The position numbers and the translations under genes are program-made. Shown here in pieces: positions 15,478-17,154 of a DNA stretch of 17,154 bases (within the stretch, counting starts at the first letter, position 1; each line of letters begins with the position of its first letter). This stretch comes from Bacteroidota bacterium (GTDB lineage Bacteria > Bacteroidota > Bacteroidia > Flavobacteriales > Weeksellaceae). A model generated the notes under the pieces. That model did not search any database. It was not told the DNA's origin and saw nothing but the letters and a program-made list of their open reading frames with translations. The DNA lies in assembly GCA_023419095.1 (NCBI GenBank), contig JAEZYN010000129.1, forward strand, positions 1 through 17,154. Reading direction: 5' to 3'.

Positions 15478-15715
15478 ATTTGTTTTAAAAATTTAAATAA
15501 AAAAAAGCGCAACGCCGGCTGAATTTTATAATTTGAAAATCAACTCATTAGCTGAAATTAAAAAGAAGTTGAACCTACGGGTTTAACTTCTTTTTTAAAT
15601 CGCAATCCAACATATTCATACGGTTCGTAACGTCTTTATTTATAGTGTTTTACGGTGTTTTTTGACCTTGTTTTGGCACGCTATTCCTATAAGAAGATTC
15701 GAACAGTAATTTAAA
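15458..15715 (+). repeat. Direct repeat pair copying the 3' end of malQ
   Basis: The 13-mer AAGATTCGAACAG occurs at 15458-15470 (last codons of malQ) and again at 15694-15706. The following bases also agree (AATTTAAA after both), except for one extra T in the second copy. The match is therefore about 21 identical positions with a single 1-bp gap, at a spacing of 236 bp. The interval between the copies holds the malQ stop, the malQ terminator and an AT-rich spacer. Confidence 0.75.
15561..15596 (+). terminator. Rho-independent terminator of malQ
   Basis: The stem 15561-15575 (AAAAGAAGTTGAACC) pairs with 15580-15594 over 15 bp with one G-T wobble and a TACG loop, ending in a run of six T (15591-15596). 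It lies 84 bp after the malQ stop. The A tract on its left side means it could also act on the minus strand, but no gene approaches from that side. The rest of the spacer (15597-15727) has no exact TAnnTTTG element. Confidence 0.88.
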
Positions 15716-15727
15716 AGCAATATTGAA

Positions 15728-16654
15728 ATGAAAAAAATACTTTTTGGACTTGCAGTGGTCTTTGGTAGCTGGATGTCCGCCCAGGTTTATCAGGATTATT
15801 ACCCAACTAGCGGTAACACCGCGGGTTACTATGACGAATATGATGATGAGTTCTACTTTCCGGACGATTATTATTTCGAATATCCATCCGATTATTACAC
15901 GCAGGATTTTTACAGGTCTTACTATGATGATTACCGCCGCAGTATCTACGATGTGAACTGGAACCGGTTTTTTTCAACGTACAGACTTTCGCCGTGGCAG
16001 ATTCGAGAAATTATGATGCTAAATGATCAGTTTAATTCATTTAGCGCATGGAATTCGTTTTACCGCTACAACCCAGACCGCTGGTATTATGACCGTTTCT
16101 ATTCACTGGAGCGCATTCTCGGGCCGCGGATTTTCGTAATCTTCCAGAATCATTATTATAACGGATACAACCCCGTAGTTTATTACCAAAACTACCGTCG
16201 CCAGAATTATGCACCGCGCGTTTATGTGATTCCACGTTATAGAAATATAAATGTAAACCGCTACCGTGTAGACCGTGTTCAGTATCATCAAAATAATCCG
16301 CGTCCGAAAATTGGCTTCCGTGATACGCCAAGAATCGCCAATACACCGAATGCCGCACCGCGTACTAATGGTTTTAGGGAAAATTCAGTGCAGAACAACA
16401 GTGGTACAAAAGGTTTAAGAAATGGTAGCACGCCACAGCCACGTACTTCGCCACGGAATCAGAACGATGATACCAGAAATTCCGGGATGCGTTCTCCCAA
16501 CGAATCCTTGCGGAATGACACTGCGCCCAGCCGCGAGAGAAGTCCGCTGAGAAATATGCAAAACAGTGCGCCGGGCCAGCGTTCGCAGTCACCGGGAAAC
16601 AGCAGCCCGGGTATATCTGCCGGAATGCCGGGTATGCGGCTGACTTCGAGATAA
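15728..16654 (+). CDS. Exported tyrosine-rich / arginine-rich protein of unknown function
   Basis: I do not recognise a characterised family in this 308-residue protein. Residues 1-18 form a clear signal peptide (MKKILFGLAVVFGSWMSA, then Q). The mature part has three zones. Residues 20-75 are tyrosine- and acid-rich (17 Tyr and 14 Asp/Glu of 56, only 3 basic). Residues 76-186 are aromatic with Arg and Asn, and include the best candidate for a folded core: LSPWQIREIMMLNDQF (87-102) and ILGPRIFVIFQ (130-140). Residues 187-308 contain no Tyr, are rich in Arg, Asn, Pro and Ser (17 Arg of 122), and are probably disordered. No T9SS sorting domain, lipobox or barrel-type terminal residue is seen, so a periplasmic location is most likely. 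The ATG has an A-rich upstream region, and a terminator follows. It precedes a Spy-family gene; the LSPWQ/ILGP pair faintly resembles Spy LTxxQ motifs (inference). Confidence 0.8.
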   Translation: MKKILFGLAVVFGSWMSAQVYQDYYPTSGNTAGYYDEYDDEFYFPDDYYFEYPSDYYTQDFYRSYYDDYRRSIYDVNWNRFFSTYRLSPWQIREIMMLNDQFNSFSAWNSFYRYNPDRWYYDRFYSLERILGPRIFVIFQNHYYNGYNPVVYYQNYRRQNYAPRVYVIPRYRNINVNRYRVDRVQYHQNNPRPKIGFRDTPRIANTPNAAPRTNGFRENSVQNNSGTKGLRNGSTPQPRTSPRNQNDDTRNSGMRSPNESLRNDTAPSRERSPLRNMQNSAPGQRSQSPGNSSPGISAGMPGMRLTSR

Positions 16655-16687
16655 ATATTTAAGTTAATTATATTGATGTGTTTTTTT

Positions 16688-16724
16688 GAGAGCAGCCGTT
16701 TTTTAGCGGTTGCTTTCTTATTTT
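16688..16724 (+). terminator. Rho-independent terminator after the Tyr-rich protein gene
   Basis: The stem 16688-16698 (GAGAGCAGCCG) pairs with 16707-16717 over 11 bp with two G-T wobbles, around an 8-nt loop (TTTTTTAG). It is followed by TTATTTT. It separates the Tyr-rich gene from the Spy-like gene, which argues for separate transcripts. The spacer after it (16725-16838) is very AT-rich and shows no exact TAnnTTTG promoter. Confidence 0.82.
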
Positions 16725-16838
16725 AAATAAACCGCGAAAAAATAAAATTTAAATATTTAAAAAAAAATTATACCTGTTTTTAACCTGAGCGCGATTATCT
16801 TATCAAAACCTCAAATTACCAATAATAAAATTTAAAAA

Positions 16839-17154
16839 ATGAAAAAGTTATTTTTTAGTGCAGCATTCGTAGCAATCGGAACTTTTGCGATGGCACAGCA
16901 GTCTCCGGTGATGCAAAAGAAAGATCCGGCTCAGGTGGAGAAGATGAGACAGGAAAAAATGAAGCAGATGCAGACCGAGCTACAGCTTTCTGATGCTCAG
17001 GTAGCCAAAATAAAAGAGTTACAGGACAAAAGAATTGCCGAAAGAAAGCAAGTTGCTCCTCAGGTGCATGCGGAAAGAAAAGCGAAAATGGAGCAGATGA
17101 AAGCAAAACGTGAGGCAATGAACGAGGAAATGCGTCAAATCCTTACGCCGGAAC
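16839..17154 (+). CDS. Spy/CpxP-like periplasmic protein, 3' end cut by window
   Basis: An open frame starts at ATG 16839 and runs without a stop for 105 complete codons to the window end, so the gene is partial. Residues 1-19 form a signal peptide (MKKLFFSAAFVAIGTFAMA, then QQ). The mature part is strongly charged, rich in Lys, Glu, Gln and Met, and predicted wholly helical. Two LTxxQ-type motifs, the signature of the Spy/CpxP family, are present: LSDAQ at 50-54 and LTPE at 102-105, where the next base is C, as expected for Gln. Known members (E. coli Spy, CpxP) are periplasmic ATP-independent chaperones or stress sensors; Bacteroidota carry many paralogues of unknown role. The repeated M-K-Q/M-E-Q helix pattern between the motifs fits an antiparallel helical cradle. 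The upstream region AATTTAAAAAATG is A-rich, as usual for this phylum. Confidence 0.85.
   Translation, partial: MKKLFFSAAFVAIGTFAMAQQSPVMQKKDPAQVEKMRQEKMKQMQTELQLSDAQVAKIKELQDKRIAERKQVAPQVHAERKAKMEQMKAKREAMNEEMRQILTPE

Noticed and set aside
15674..15690. Sigma-54-like promoter TTGGCACG before the Tyr-rich gene
   Set aside because: The -24 half fits, but the -12 half reads CT where GC is required at the fixed 10-bp spacing, so the element is incomplete.
16855..17118. 87-residue minus-strand frame overlapping the Spy-like gene
   Set aside because: The plus-strand frame has a signal peptide and two LTxxQ-type motifs; the minus-strand frame is a by-product of its Lys/Glu/Gln codon bias.

Overview
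This window comes from a member of the Bacteroidota, almost certainly class Flavobacteriia and most like the Chryseobacterium/Kaistella group (family Weeksellaceae); the genus is inferred from protein flavour, not from a search. The main clues are a secreted protein with a type IX secretion (T9SS) C-terminal sorting domain, a complete 2356-residue SprA translocon, promoters of the Bacteroidota TAnnTTTG type, A-rich start regions without Shine-Dalgarno sequences, and a 4-alpha-glucanotransferase with tandem starch-binding domains. Base composition and codon use look uniform. I see no mobile element, CRISPR array, tRNA, rRNA or phage gene.

Layout. A small T9SS cargo protein (3-695, +) faces guaB (IMP dehydrogenase, 750-2210, -), and a shared bidirectional terminator lies between them. 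guaB diverges from ruvA (Holliday-junction protein, 2375-2959, +) across a 164-bp region with a promoter for each side. ruvA is followed three bases after its stop codon by sprA (2963-10033, +), which starts with TTG and ends at a strong terminator. folE (GTP cyclohydrolase I, 10245-10910, +) follows behind its own promoter. A 260-bp spacer made largely of short repeated words separates it from cysS (cysteinyl-tRNA synthetase, 11171-12640, +). After another terminator comes malQ (12820-15477, +), a two-CBM20 GH77 enzyme of the plant DPE2 type. A 250-bp spacer then leads to an unrecognised secreted tyrosine-rich/arginine-rich protein (15728-16654, +) and to the start of a Spy/CpxP-like periplasmic protein cut by the window end (16839-17154, +).

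How the genes relate. Most of the window is core housekeeping: purine and pterin synthesis, recombination, translation and maltodextrin metabolism. SprA is the outer-membrane pore through which T9SS cargo leaves the cell, so the first gene encodes a likely client of the sprA product, although such clients are scattered through these genomes. The last two genes encode small exported envelope proteins; the second is of the Spy family and the first carries a possible, degenerate copy of a Spy-like motif pair.

The points most worth a second look are the DPE2-like insertion in malQ, the TTG start of sprA directly behind the in-frame ruvA stop, the tripartite Tyr/Asp to Arg/Asn/Pro secreted protein, a near-perfect 21-nt copy of the end of malQ placed 236 bp downstream, and the word-repeat spacer ahead of cysS. 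I did not find a clearly new multi-gene system.
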